Shown here one piece after another: positions 1 through 12,309 of a stretch of 64,000 bases of DNA. The notes under the pieces are model-generated. The model saw only the letters and a program-made list of their open reading frames with translations. It made no database searches and was not told the origin of the DNA. The stretch covers positions 5,011,149 through 5,075,148 of the forward strand of contig JAQFVV010000049.1 of the NCBI GenBank assembly GCA_028023455.1, read 5' to 3'. Position numbers and translations under genes: made by a program. The DNA comes from Epiperipatus broadwayi (Eukaryota > Onychophora > Udeonychophora > Euonychophora > Peripatidae). Positions within the stretch are counted from its first letter, which is position 1. Every line of letters starts with the position of its first letter.

Positions 1-630
1 TATATGATCTTTGATCACTAACAATTTGAGGTGCAATCTGCAGACCTTTATCTTTCAAGTCTGACAATTTCTCTACTGTACTAAAACATTAATTGTGCTT
101 TAAAATAAGGTTTATTTTTAACTATTGATATTTTTTAATAAATTATAATAAGTGAACTTCAATCAATGATAAATTACTAGTGGTAATAATCATTCATTGT
201 TACTAGGCAGTTGTTCTCTAATATTATAACCACTTTACTTTGCTTTTGAACCAAGAATTTAGAATTCACAAATTTAAACAAACATATATGACTTCTACTT
301 GGCAGAAAAGTTGTTTTGATATTATTTGAAATTAAATATGTAAATAGGAATGAGTAATAATTAAACATATAACTCATAATTTTAAAAATGTAGAACATAC
401 ATTTCAAGTAAAATTTCCCTACTTTCAGTTGATTGAAAGATAAAGTGGTGTTTGAGCACCAAATTAACAGTTTGAGTAGAACAGTTCTCATAAAATAGAA
501 TAATAAAATAGTTAAACATAATTTGATTTATAATAATTTATTTTTACTTTTGCTCAAAAAGTCAGTAAACATGTCTTTCGCTGTATCATGTAACAATGTA
601 ATTTTTATTATTAGTATAAATTAGTTGTTT
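1..630. other. AT-rich sequence without recognisable gene
   Basis: I see no homology-bearing reading frame, RNA gene or clear repeat here. The open frame on the minus strand near 177-491 has the low-complexity composition expected by chance in AT-rich DNA. Confidence 0.6.
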
Positions 631-639
631 AAATTTAAA

Positions 640-730
640 AGAAGCGTCAAGCATTGGTGGTCGGGAGGTCAGCGACTGCTGCAAGTTTGCTTCCCAACTG
701 ATGCTATGACACATGAAAAAAAAAAAAAAT
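640..730 (+). mobile_element. tRNA-derived SINE, degenerate copy
   Basis: About 90 bp beginning GCGTCAAGCATTGGTGGTCG and ending in a poly(A) run after TATGACACATG. It matches the better copy at 9219-9320 (same tRNA-like head, same ACACATGA tail). An RNA polymerase III A-box-like stretch lies in TGGTCGGGAGG; the anticodon-arm segment is largely lost. AAAGAAG flanks both ends and may be what is left of a target-site duplication. Confidence 0.6.
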
Positions 731-1270
731 TAAAGAAGTGTGGGAAGGTGATTTTAATACATCTTCATTTCAACCCTCATATTTCTTCAATGCTTTATTT
801 CTTTTTCTTCTCTATCTTTATATTAGTTTATCATTAGATAAAATACTAATTATAACTAAGTTGAGATTTTAAATGCGTGCTTAACTGTTTATGGTGGTTA
901 TGTGATGTTTATTGGCTTAACTGTTTAGATATGTAGCAATTAATTGAAATAATATATTGTTTTTAAGAATAATTCTTATTTCAAAATATTTTTAGGTACT
1001 TACGGATAATTTGCCTGATGATGTATTTGACCCACCGGTTTCCCTTCCGGTAGGCATCGACGATCTTTGTATGACAACATTGTCATGGCAACGAAGTGAC
1101 TGGCATGATTAATCCATCAGAGAGTCAATTTTTTTTTTAACCGCGAGATTTAAAATTCGGAGAGAGGTTTGGGAAATTTTTTGATTTTTCTGTCTATTGT
1201 GATTTTGCTATCCACTTGATCACAGTGATTTTTTTCAGCTCTTCCATTGCGTCCTTGATATTTTACTTTG
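731..1270. other. No gene; short fragment resembling ribozyme family A near 880-930
   Basis: The stretch GTGATGTTTATTGGCTTAA near 902-920 recurs at about 30700 next to a GATCATG motif typical of family A repeats, so this may be a small family A remnant. The rest is anonymous. A short CCGG-containing hairpin (about 1032-1050) lies upstream of the Merlin transposase and could belong to that element, but I could not define terminal inverted repeats. Confidence 0.35.
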
Positions 1271-1274
1271 TGAT

Positions 1275-2154
1275 ATGGCTGAAGCTCCAAGAACTTTGTT
1301 TAGTTTACCGAGTACGGAGGAAGAAGCGATCATCTTCTTACAAGACCGCGATCTTCTCCCCAAAAGGAAATTATGTCAAAATGGGCATGAAATGAAAAAG
1401 TATATTCACAATTCCAAGAAACAATGGTGGTGTAACTTGAAGGATTGCCTGTCAGAAATTGCAATTAGAAAAGGCACGTGGTTTGTTGGCTCCAAAATGA
1501 CTTTCGTGACCGCTATACATTTCATCTATAGTTGGTCCAAAGAATTAACATCGATAACATTTTGTGCAGAGGAATTGAATATTTCGGACAAAACTGTTAT
1601 CGATTGGAACAACTACCTCCGGGAAGTTTGTACCTGGAGATTGTTAAGAAATGAAAGGTGAAAAATCGGAGGTCCCAACACAATCGTTGAGATTGATGAA
1701 AGCCTCTTCACAAAACGGAAGAACAATGCCGAAGAGTCCTACCACAGCAATGGCTATTTGGTGGCTGTCAGAGAGACTGAGAATGCTTTATTGTAGCCAT
1801 TTGAGATAGAAGTGCGTCTACTCTCATGCAAGAAATTTTGCAAAATGTACACGAAGGCTCGACTATCTACAGCATTGCTGGAAGGGATACAAGAGCGAAG
1901 AGTTAGCTGAGGCTGGATATGAACACCATCGTGTTAATCACACATACAACTTCCGTAGACCCCACAACTGGCATACATACACAGAATGTTGAAAGGTTGT
2001 GGGGTTTGGTCAAATGGCGTAATAAAAAACACAGAGGGACAGCACGTCAGCACCTGGACTCATATTTGAGCGAGTTTATGTGGAGGCAGTCATACAAAGC
2101 TGATCCTTTCGCTGCAATTTTAGAACATATATCCCAATTCAGTCCTCCACAGTG
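1275..2154 (+). pseudogene. Merlin (IS1016/ISXO2-like) DDE transposase, frameshifted
   Basis: Cut-and-paste transposase of the Merlin superfamily. The first intact piece (1275-1661, 128 aa) holds an N-terminal zinc-ribbon-like region (CQNGHEM followed by WWCNLKDC) and a helical part (SDKTVIDWNNYLREVC). After the stop at 1659 the protein continues in other frames: VEIDESLFTKR supplies the first catalytic Asp (codon 1695-1697); LPQQWLFGG and DRSAST follow; then a segment ending NHTYNF; and finally 1919-2154 with [16 protein letters not shown], whose Glu (codon 1991-1993) completes the triad, and [18 protein letters not shown]. The middle catalytic motif, usually DCW in this family, reads HCW here (codon 1873-1875 is CAT), so the copy is dead both by frameshift and by loss of a catalytic Asp. 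Length fits a near full-length transposase. I could not identify terminal inverted repeats. Confidence 0.88.
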
Positions 2155-2259
2155 AACGCTATTTGTAAGTAATTTTAATTTTTTTTATAATAATTATAAT
2201 TTTAGAATTAATTATATTATTGAATATAGACAATAAGTAATCCAAATGCATGTAAAAGT

Positions 2260-5200
2260 AACGTCACCATTAATGCCATATTAGCATTAAATCGTTATTT
2301 TAAATGTACAAACAATTTTTGTTAATATTTCTTCAATTATCAAACTTCCACTTAATTACATTTAATTTGTAAATAATTTTTGTATTTTTGGGTTAATATT
2401 TCTACAAATATCAAATTATTTTTCGTAAATTCATTGGCTATACAGTACGCTTTTAAAATTAGCCAATGTATGTAAAAGTAGGGCATGTGATCGCGATTAA
2501 TGGCACATTTTTATGTATCCCATTAATGGACATTTCAATAATTTTTTTTTTTATAATTTGTATTGACCTTATTTTGTATTTATCATGTAAATTTTCACTA
2601 ATTTGTTGGGGTTTTTTTTGTATTTTTGGGTTAATATTTCTACAAATATCAAATTATTTTTCGTAAATTCATTGGCTATACAGTACACTTTTAAAATTAG
2701 CCAATGTGATCGCCATTAATGGCACATTTTCAATAATTTTTTGTTTTTATATTTTGTATTGACCTTATTTTGTATTTCATGTGTAAATTTTCACTAATTT
2801 GTTGGGTTTTTTGTATTTTTGGTTAATATTTCTACAAATATCAAATTATTTTTCAGTAAATTCATTGGCTATACAGTACGCTTTTAAAATTAGCCAATGT
2901 GATCCCTTAATGGCACATTTTCAATAATTTTTGTTTTTATATTTTGTATTGACCTTATTTTGTATTTATGCATGTAAATTTTCACTAATTTGTTGGTTTT
3001 TTTGTATTTTTGGTTAATATTTCTACAAATATCAAATTATTTTTCGTAAATTCATTGGCTATACAGTACGCTTTTAAAATTAGCCAATGTGATCGCCATT
3101 AATGGCACATTTTCAATAATTTTTTTTTTTATATTTTGTATTGACCTTATTTTGTATTTATGCATGTAATTTTCACTAATTTGTTGGTTTTTTTGTATTT
3201 TTGTTAATATTTCTACAAATATCAAATTATTTTTCGTAAATTCATGGCTATACAGTACGCTTTTAAAATTAGCCAATGTGATCGCCTTAATGGCACATTT
3301 TCAATAATTTTTTTTTTATATTTTATTACTTATTTTATTTCATGATGTAAATTTTCACTAATTGTTGGTTTTTTTTGTATTTTTTTAATATTTCTACAAA
3401 TATCAAATTATTTTTCATAAATTCATTGGCTATACAGTACGCTTTTATAATTAGCCAATGTGATCACCATTAATGGCACATTTTCAATAATTTTTTGTTT
3501 TTATATTTGTATTGACCTTATTTTGTATTTCATGCATGTAAATTTTCACTAATTTGTTTTTTTTTTGTATTTTTGGTTAATATTTCTACAAATATCAATT
3601 ATTTTTCGTAAATTTATTGGCTATACATATGCTTTTAAAATTAGCATGTGATCGCCTTAATGGCACATTTTCAATAATTTTTGTTTTTATATTTTGTATT
3701 GACCTTATTTTGTATTTCATGCATGTAATTTTCACTAATTTGTTGGTTTTTTTGATTTTGTTAATATTTCTACAAATATCAAATTATTTTTCGTAAAATC
3801 ATTGGCTATACAGTACGCTTTTAAAATTAGCAATGTGATCGCCATTAATGGCACATTTTCAATAATTTTTTGTTTTTTATTTTGTATTGACCTTATTTTG
3901 TTTTCATGCATGTATTTTCACTAATTTGTTGGTTTTTTTTGTATTTTTGTTAATATTTCTACAAATATCAAATTATTTTTTAAATTCATTGGCTATACGT
4001 ACGCTTTTAAAATAGCCAATGTGATCGCATTAATGGCACATTTTCAATAATTTTTTGTTTTTATATTTTGTATGACCTTATTTTGTATTTCATCATAAAT
4101 TTTCACTAATTTGTTGGTTTTTTTGTATTTTTGGTTAATATTTCTACAAATATCAAATTATTTTTCGTAAATTCATTGGCTATACAGACGTTTTAAAATT
4201 AGCCTGTGATCGCTAATGGACTTTCAATAATTTTTGTTTTTATATTTTGTATTGACCTTATTTGTATTTCTCGTAATTTTCACTAATTTGTTGGGGTTTT
4301 TGTATTTTTGTTAATATTTCTACAAATATCAAATTATTTTTCAGTAAATTCATTGGCTATACAACGCTTTTAAAATGCCAGTGATCCCATAATGGATTTT
4401 AATAATTTTTTGTTTTATATTTTGTATGACCTTTTTTGTTTTCTGACGTAATTTTACTAATTTGTTGTTTTTTTTGTATTTTTGTTAATATTTCTACAAA
4501 TATCAAATTATTTTTCGTAATCATAGATACAGCGTAAATAGCAAGTGACGCCATAGGCCTTTCAATAATTTTTGTTTTTATATTTTGTTGCCTTATTTTG
4601 TTTTTGTATTTTACTAATTTGTGGTTTTTTTTTATTTTTGTAATATTTTACAAATACAAATATTTTCGTAAATATGGCATACGATTTTAAATGCCAAGGC
4701 CATAAGGCACTTTTCAATAATTTTTGTTTTTATTTTGTTTGTTTTTTGTTTCAGATTTCCTTTTGTTTTTTTGTATTTTTGTAATTTTCACAAATATCAT
4801 ATTTTCAAAAATGCAATTTTAAATGCAATGACGCTGTTTCATATTTTGTTTTTATATTTTGTATTGACCTATTTTGTATTCATGCGTAAACACAATTTTT
4901 GGATTTTTTTTTGTTTTGTAATTTTCACAAATATCAAATTATTTTTAAATATTGCTATACAGTCGCTTTAAAATAGCAATGGACGCCATAAGGCTTTATA
5001 ATTTTTTTTTTATATTTGTATTGATTTTGTATTTCCTAGTATTTTCACTAATTTGTTTTTTTGTATTTTTGGTAATATTTCTACAAATATCAAATTATTT
5101 TTCGTAAAATGCAAGACGATTTAAAATAGCCAAGTGACCCATAATGGCACTTTCAATAATTTTTTGTTTTTATATTTTGTTGACCTTATTTTGTATTTCA

Positions 5201-5775
5201 TGCATGTAAATTTTCACTATTTGTTGGTTTTTTTTTGTATTTTTGGTTAATATTTCTACAAATTCAAATTATTTTTTAAATCATTGTCTATACAGCTTTT
5301 AAAATTAGCCAATGGAGCCATTAGCCTTAATAATTTTGTTTTTATATTTTGTATTGACTTTATTTTGTATTTCATGCATGTAAATTTTCACTAATTTGTT
5401 GGTTTTTTTGTACTTTTGGTAATTTCTCATATCAAATTATTTTTCGAAACATTGGTTCCTAAAATTAGCCAGACCCATGTTTAATAATTTTTGTTTTTAT
5501 ATTTTGTATTGACCTATTGTATTTCGTTAATTTACTAATTTGTTGGGTTTTTTTGTATTTTTGGGTTATTTTCTCAATTCAAATTTTTTCGAATTCATTG
5601 TTCTTTTAAAATTGCCGACGCCTTAGCTTTCAATAATTTTTTGTTTTTATATTTTGTATTGACCTTATTTTGTATTTCTGCTGCAAATTTCACTAATTTG
5701 TTGTTTTTTTGTATTTTTGGGTTAATATTTCTCAATATCAAATTTTTTTCTAAATTCATTGGCTATATTTTGTAT
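2260..5775. repeat. Satellite array, unit about 190 bp, progressively degraded
   Basis: Tandem units recognisable by TGTATTTTTGGTTAATATTT followed by CTACAAATATCAAATTATTT. Unit starts fall near 2381, 2619, 2812, 3003, 3194, 3376 and 3566, giving a period of about 190 after a longer first unit. Each good unit has a hairpin, ATTGGCTA paired with TAGCCAAT (for example 2671-2678 with 2698-2705), and a perfect palindrome GCCATTAATGGC. From about 4200 onward units lose more and more bases, mostly in the hairpin and palindrome part, while the poly-T and CTACAAATATC blocks persist. Short open frames inside (such as 2466-2666, 3052-3276, 4735-4971) are by-products of the repeat. Confidence 0.9.
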
Positions 5776-6090
5776 TTTATATCTTGTACTCAGTTTGCTT
5801 GTCAAAACCAGGCCCCCGCCAACCCGGCCCGTTATTGGCCCTTTTAAGATTTTGAAATTTTCCGTATTTTAAATAATTTTTGTTACTATATTTTGTATTC
5901 CATTAATTTCCTAATTTTTTTTTTGTATTTTTTTCGGACCAAACGGGGTTCAGTCGACCCACTTTGTTTTTATCCGATAACGAGAACCGACACCGATTAA
6001 TGTTGGTTTTAACGGCGCTCGAAGCACCGCGATAGAGGCGCAGACCGGGCTACAAAAGCCCCAGCGCACAGCAACCAGCTTTAAAACTAA
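5776..6090. other. GC-richer patch at the end of the satellite
   Basis: The local base composition changes abruptly: CCAGGCCCCCGCCAACCC near 5810 and a run of mixed GC-rich sequence at 5940-6085 (for example GGCGCTCGAAGCACCGCGAT). Nothing else in the window looks like it. I recognise no protein, tRNA or rRNA in it. It could be a fragment of an unrelated element or a low-quality assembly junction, given that the satellite just before it is full of single-base losses. Confidence 0.5.
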
Positions 6091-9000
6091 TGAAAATAAT
6101 GAAAGTAATTTAAGAATATATTGAAAATAACAACACTTAATCATCTTTATTTTATAATATAAAATCTATTTGATATGAGTTTTCAGTGCTTCAAAATGCA
6201 TATTATATATTTATTAAAACTAAAAAATAAAGAAATATTTATTGCATGAAAATTTGAAAGAAGTTTGAGCATCATAAGCAACAGAGCTGGCTAAGATTCA
6301 TGAACTTTGACCACTAATGTCTGTCACATGACCATGGTAACAAACATGCAGGTCTATATTTGTTATTAAAAATATATTTTATAAAAATGAAATTAACTTT
6401 TAAAAAAACATTTATAAAAAATAACTTATTTTTCCTCTTTACTAATATAATGTTAAAAAAATTCTGACTCATTGTATCATTTTTATTTTCTGATTACATG
6501 TTCCCCCTAAAAACATAAACAAAAATATATTATACCTCCATTATTTATTGTAATGCAACTATACAATGCAATACTATGGAGAAAACTCTAAAAGGAACAA
6601 AGCAGGTGAGTATCTATTCCATTCTATACAATACAATATCACAACACGATTGACATTCTTCCATAATGGAACAGAAGCAAAGTATCTAAGAGATTATCGA
6701 AAGCTCTGGACCTCCCTTCTTCCATAATGGATAGTATAAAAGTTAAATATTTTACAATTGTATTTTTTTTATATTTCTTATGCTTTTTTAAACCAAAATC
6801 TATTTATTATCTTTATCTCTATCATCAATGCTTTTTCATTTGTTTTTTTTTTTTTAAATAGATGGCATTCAACTTTAAAATCAACTATCAATTTTGTTTA
6901 TGTTAAACAATAGCAAGTAATATTAATCTATTATCAATAATAACCATGTAATATCATTTCCTTACTAGCTTTTGAGAAAAGAACTTAACAAATGTACATA
7001 CAAATTCATAAAGTCATTATTAGTATGTGTTTTGAAATCTTGAGATACAAAAACAATATTAGTTTCAGTTCTATATGTGACTGACATTTTATATCTAAAG
7101 TCTTTTGTATCTATTCTCCCAGATATTTCTTCAATTAAAAAAATATCCTATAATGAAATAAAATATTCACTGAGATAAGATGAAAAAAGGAAAGCATATA
7201 CTTACATTTTTTATATTAAAATATAGTTTCCTGATTTACTAGTAGATAATGAACATTGATTGAACACCATTAAACGATGATTAGTATATTTTGATATAAA
7301 TAATGTGATTCTGCAATAAATTTGTAATTAGTCTATACCTTTTTAATCAAGTTAAACTGATTTTATTAGTTGGCCTGCAATGAGTAGGGTCAAGCAGTTT
7401 TGTTTGCTACAGAATGACGGCCAAATTATGTCAACAAAAGTGTCCAAATATAGTTTTGACTTCACAGCAAAATTTATTTATTCTTTGAATTGTCAATTTC
7501 TCAAAAGATAATGTGATTTTCAAGGACCAAAGAAACAAGCTAAGCCAATAATTACATTCAGTCGTGAAAACATTTATTTTATGTATATATTTCGAACAAT
7601 TGTTTTTAGATTTGTTTAATAAAAAGAAAAGTAACTAATTGAAAAAGACAACATCAGGTTTTTTAAACTAACTTTTCTTTCATCCAAAGTATAACATTAA
7701 TTAATGTCTGTATTCTTTGCTTTAATCGGGAGAGGAAATGAAATTTCTACACATTCCAGGAGGTGTCTGATATTTCTGTTGATTTAGTTAAATACACTTC
7801 CAATAAAGAACTAGAAGGTGTGAAGTGACATTTAACACCCTACTGTTTATCTTTTATCCAATTTGACTTTTTGTCACAAGTTTGTTAAATTTGAATAAGA
7901 AAAAAATGTTAATAATCGAAAAATGAAAGTAATTTTGTTTCATAATTACAGATATTAATGCTGAGATTTTTACTTTCAAATGGCATCCACGGTATATGTA
8001 AAGTTTTAATATTATTAATTTTTTATTTACAAATAAAAATTACTGTTTGTTATACACAGAAAAAGAGGGGAGATTTAATATATCTTCTATATATTCCATA
8101 ATGCAGATGCCGGTATTATAAAAAGATCAAAGAATTTAATTACAAACCTCATTTAATTCTACAATTATTAGTTTTTAAATTATATAGAAATGTTTTAATT
8201 GTTATTATCAGCAGGTTTTTATTCTATTAAGAGACTTGTTTTGATATATATACTCATTAACGGTTTTTGTTTTATTTTATATGTATACTTTTTCTTCATT
8301 TGTATTTTTCAATGGGGGAAAAAAATCTTAATCAAATATTTTACTTTCGGTGAATTTTTTTTTTAAAGCATAAATTCCAATATTAAAATACTCTGACAAA
8401 TAAAATGTGAACTTTGCTAATAAAAAATAGCAATAATGATTATAAACTCAAAGAATTTTAATTCACCGTTCAGTCCAAAAAATACATTTAATAAAAAAAA
8501 AAACTTATTCTTGATCAAATCTGTATATTTTAGACAAATTTTATTGGAAGATGACTTATAATGCAAATACATATTTTAAATTTTTTTAAAGTAAATTTTC
8601 CATTTAAAAACAATATACAATGATAGTTATTAATCTTGTCTTCATTTCTAATCTATGCTGTCTATTAGTGTTAGTTGAACAGTATCTTTTTTATGTGTGT
8701 TCTAAAAAAAATTGATAATTTTGCTACCTAATATTTGGATGAATTACATAGTTTTAGATATTTATTTATTGATACATTTATTGTACTTTATTTTTTAGTC
8801 ATTTTCTCTAGATGACAGTTGCAATCAGAGAACAATATTAATTTATGCACTTTTTATAGTCTGCATGCGTGAACAATAAGAAAAATGTCATTTTGTTCCC
8901 ATCTTTTGAAGAAGAAACCTGTGCCATTTTACAAAAGATTTTTTTTTTTTTTAAAAGAAAACATATTTTCCAATTTTACTTGAATGCTGTATAATACTAT

Positions 9001-9205
9001 AGGTAAGTAATACATATTTTTTTATAGATTTATTTGATTTTATTAATATTTCATATAATACAAGAATATAAGATTTTTATAAATAATTTTTGAAAAATAT
9101 TACATCAATCTCTTTCTTTTTTATCTTGAAATATTACAATATCTTACAGTTATTATTTATTTCATAAACACAAATATTTCAAAATGCTAGAATTTTAATT
9201 ACAAA
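6091..9205. other. Anonymous AT-rich DNA
   Basis: About 3.1 kb with poly-A and poly-T runs and no reading frame with protein-like composition. A block near 7365-7480 is slightly richer in GC but matches nothing I recognise. No repeat boundaries seen. Confidence 0.5.
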
Positions 9206-9206
9206 T

Positions 9207-9332
9207 TTATAATTTAGTTTGTCAAGCGTTGGTGATCGAGAGGTCAGCACAGCTGCCTTACAAGCAGTTGTCCTGGGTTAATGGGTTTGCTTTCTGGTCA
9301 TGACACATGAGAAAAAAAAATTATAATTTAGT
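9207..9332 (+). mobile_element. tRNA-derived SINE with 12-bp target-site duplication
   Basis: The body (9219-9320, about 100 bp) starts GTCAAGCGTTGGTGATCGAG and ends ACACATGAG plus poly(A). It has a tRNA-like head: A-box-like TGATCGAGAGG, an anticodon arm CTGC-CTTACAA-GCAG (9252-9266) whose loop would place TAC as anticodon (valine type), and a weaker B-box-like region near 9277-9290. A perfect duplication TTATAATTTAGT flanks it (9207-9218 and 9321-9332), showing insertion by target-primed reverse transcription. The element has essentially no tRNA-unrelated body, so it is a very short SINE. It is presumably mobilised by a LINE; which one is unknown. Confidence 0.8.
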
Positions 9333-9585
9333 AAGCCAAATATTTTACTGATCTAAGCACAAATATCTATATATAATTAAGTAGGTCAAATATTTTATTG
9401 ATCTTCATTACATATATATATATTGAAATATTACATTATTTTTGTTCTGTTTGAGAAATGCCATTTCAAAATATTTAAATTTAAATTATATATTTATCTG
9501 TAATTTGTTAAGCCAAATACTTTCCTGTTCTAAGTAAAAACATCTAATTTAGTAAACTAAATATTTTAATGAACTCCAAAAACCA
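9320..9585. repeat. Degenerate tandem repeat of a roughly 65-90-bp AT-rich unit
   Basis: The phrase AATTTAGTAAGCCAAATATT followed by TTACTGATCTAAG recurs with changes at about 9323, 9378, 9506 and 9550. Units are diverged and spacing is uneven. Confidence 0.5.
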
Positions 9586-9589
9586 GATT

Positions 9590-10500
9590 TTTTAAAACTT
9601 TGTACTAATAAAAAGATAATAGATTTTTTATGTCCCAATATATTTCTTTTTTATAAATGATAAATATTTTTATTAGTTTTAAAAAATATTTTGAATAATA
9701 ATTATGCTAAAAATACTTTAATTTTTTTTTTTTTGCAAATTATTCACATTGAAAGCTATAAATACAAAATTTAATCATACATTTTAAATCTTGAATTACT
9801 TGAACTTTCTAGACAAAAATGAAAAAGATGTTGAAAGTATATTTGCTCTGTAATGAATTGTTTTATTCAACCCAGAAATATTTATTCACATCTTATGTTA
9901 AACATACAATATATTATTTTTTTAATAGTCATTCATCATAAAAGATATAATTTGGTAATTATGTTCATCAAACATCTTGCATCTTGCCATCTTGCATCTT
10001 GATTACCTATTTTGGGTAACCATTGTTGAGAGTATGACCTTTGCAAATACTACTAGAAATATTTATTTGGCTTTATTTTATAAAATATTATACATTGAAA
10101 AGACATTCATCTCAGAACCTTCCTAGCCACATCTGAATTTTGGAAAGATCAATTGTTCTCACACAGTACCACTTTTTGGTGGTTTAGCAGAGTCATAAAC
10201 AGCTATATAGTCTAAGCATAAGTAATTTTATCTTTCTATTTTTTTTATGATTATGGTCATTTTTTGTACTTTTATATACAAATATAATACTTATTGTAAT
10301 TAATGCCTATGATATATAAAATAAATTTTATTTCATTATAATAACTGATCCAGTTCTTTTTTTAAAAGAAAGCTACCAACTGCTCCCAGATAGAAGCTAT
10401 ATTAGATGTAGTATGAACTAAAGTAATTTTAACTTTCCATTCTTTTAATTAACAATAATCAATAACTGGGATTTTTTATATAATAAGAAAAAGAATTTGA
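9590..10500. other. Anonymous AT-rich DNA
   Basis: No gene recognised. A small local repetition of CATCTTGCATCTTG occurs near 9972-10002. Confidence 0.5.
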
Positions 10501-10516
10501 TACTTCAAAAATTAAG

Positions 10517-11120
10517 ACTGTTCTGCCATATATAAAGGGAGTAACTGATAAATTTGGTAATGTTTTAAAGAAAAGTAATATCCACATGATTTATACTATA
10601 TTTAAAAAAATTAATGAACTATTTCCACACTCTAAAGATAAAATTTTTTTGGAGTCTCATGTTGTATTTACAATTCCATGTGGAGTTTGTTTACATTCAT
10701 ACATTAGTCAGACTAACTGTAGAATAAACATAAGCCAGGAAGAACACATTTTGGCAGTTAGAAAAAAATCTAATTTATCAGCCATTTATTTACACATTAA
10801 ATTAATAAACCATGACATCATTTTTAATAAAACACATGTTCTAGCAAAAAATGAATAATATGACCATACATTGCTAAGAGAATCTATAAAGATTTTAAAA
10901 AGGTTTAAGAGTATAAATAAAAAGTGTGAATTAAAAAAAAATAACAATTTTGGAAAAAGCTATTAGAGGATAAAATATTTTTAAAAACTGCTCAATTAAT
11001 AAAATTTAAAAATAAGGAGAAAAAAAAAAAAATATGATTTTAAATCTCACCACACATATTTTTATGATTTGATAAAAAGAAGTTCTGAGGAAAATTATTG
11101 TTATTGTCCTGAAACATCAG
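10517..11120 (+). pseudogene. Penelope-like element 3' portion with GIY-YIG domain (second PLE lineage)
   Basis: The frame opens at least from 10517 (TVLPYIKGVTDKFGNVLKKSNI, upstream of the first Met at 10586) and ends at the stop at 10856. It matches the linker and GIY-YIG endonuclease of PLE proteins: VVFTIPCGVCLHSYISQT, then an EEH motif and a C-terminal block ending HVLAKNE. In the domain the YIG is YIS and the usual Arg helix is damaged. No reverse transcriptase was found upstream, so this is a 5'-truncated copy. About 230 bp downstream lies a degenerate hammerhead core (11085-11118), the expected place for the PLE terminal ribozyme. Sequence differs strongly from the PLE pair at 20-26 kb. 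Confidence 0.75.
11085..11118 (+). ncRNA. Degenerate hammerhead ribozyme relic in PLE tail
   Basis: CTGAGGA (11085-11091) fits the CTGANGA core and GAAACATC (11111-11118) fits the second core, a minimal stem III and a cleavage triplet ATC. The 19 nt between them do not form a good stem II, and stem I is weak. Position just downstream of a PLE GIY-YIG domain matches the known placement of PLE hammerheads. Probably inactive. Confidence 0.4.
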
Positions 11121-11511
11121 CTATTTTAGCTATTATATTTTTATTACATGGAAGTTTCCAAATCTTGTGTTAAGATTTGTAGAGGTCCCTACTGTCGTTT
11201 TTCGAGTGCATGGTTTTAAGGTTATAGCCTTAATATATATTATTTTACGTAATGACTATGCACTTTACAAATTTAATTATTACAAAAATAATACTATGAC
11301 TCATGTATTCATGCAAATATTAGATTATATATATATATATAAATGATATACTTTGTAGGTTCATTCATGTATGATATTTATTATGAATATATCAATATTT
11401 TGTCATGATTACACAAGCCAATAATTGGGTGATAAATATAACATTATAAAGATTATTGTAGAGAGGTAAAGTATATCATTTATATCTGTAACCCATAAAA
11501 ATCTTCATTTG
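11121..11511. other. Spacer between PLE relic and microsatellite
   Basis: AT-rich, with a short (AT)n tract near 11327-11340. No feature recognised. Confidence 0.5.

Positions 11512-12309
<798 letters not shown>

Noticed and set aside
9252-9266. A functional valine tRNA gene
   Set aside because: The anticodon arm is tRNA-like, but acceptor and T arms do not fold and the unit has a poly(A) tail and TSD, so it is a SINE.
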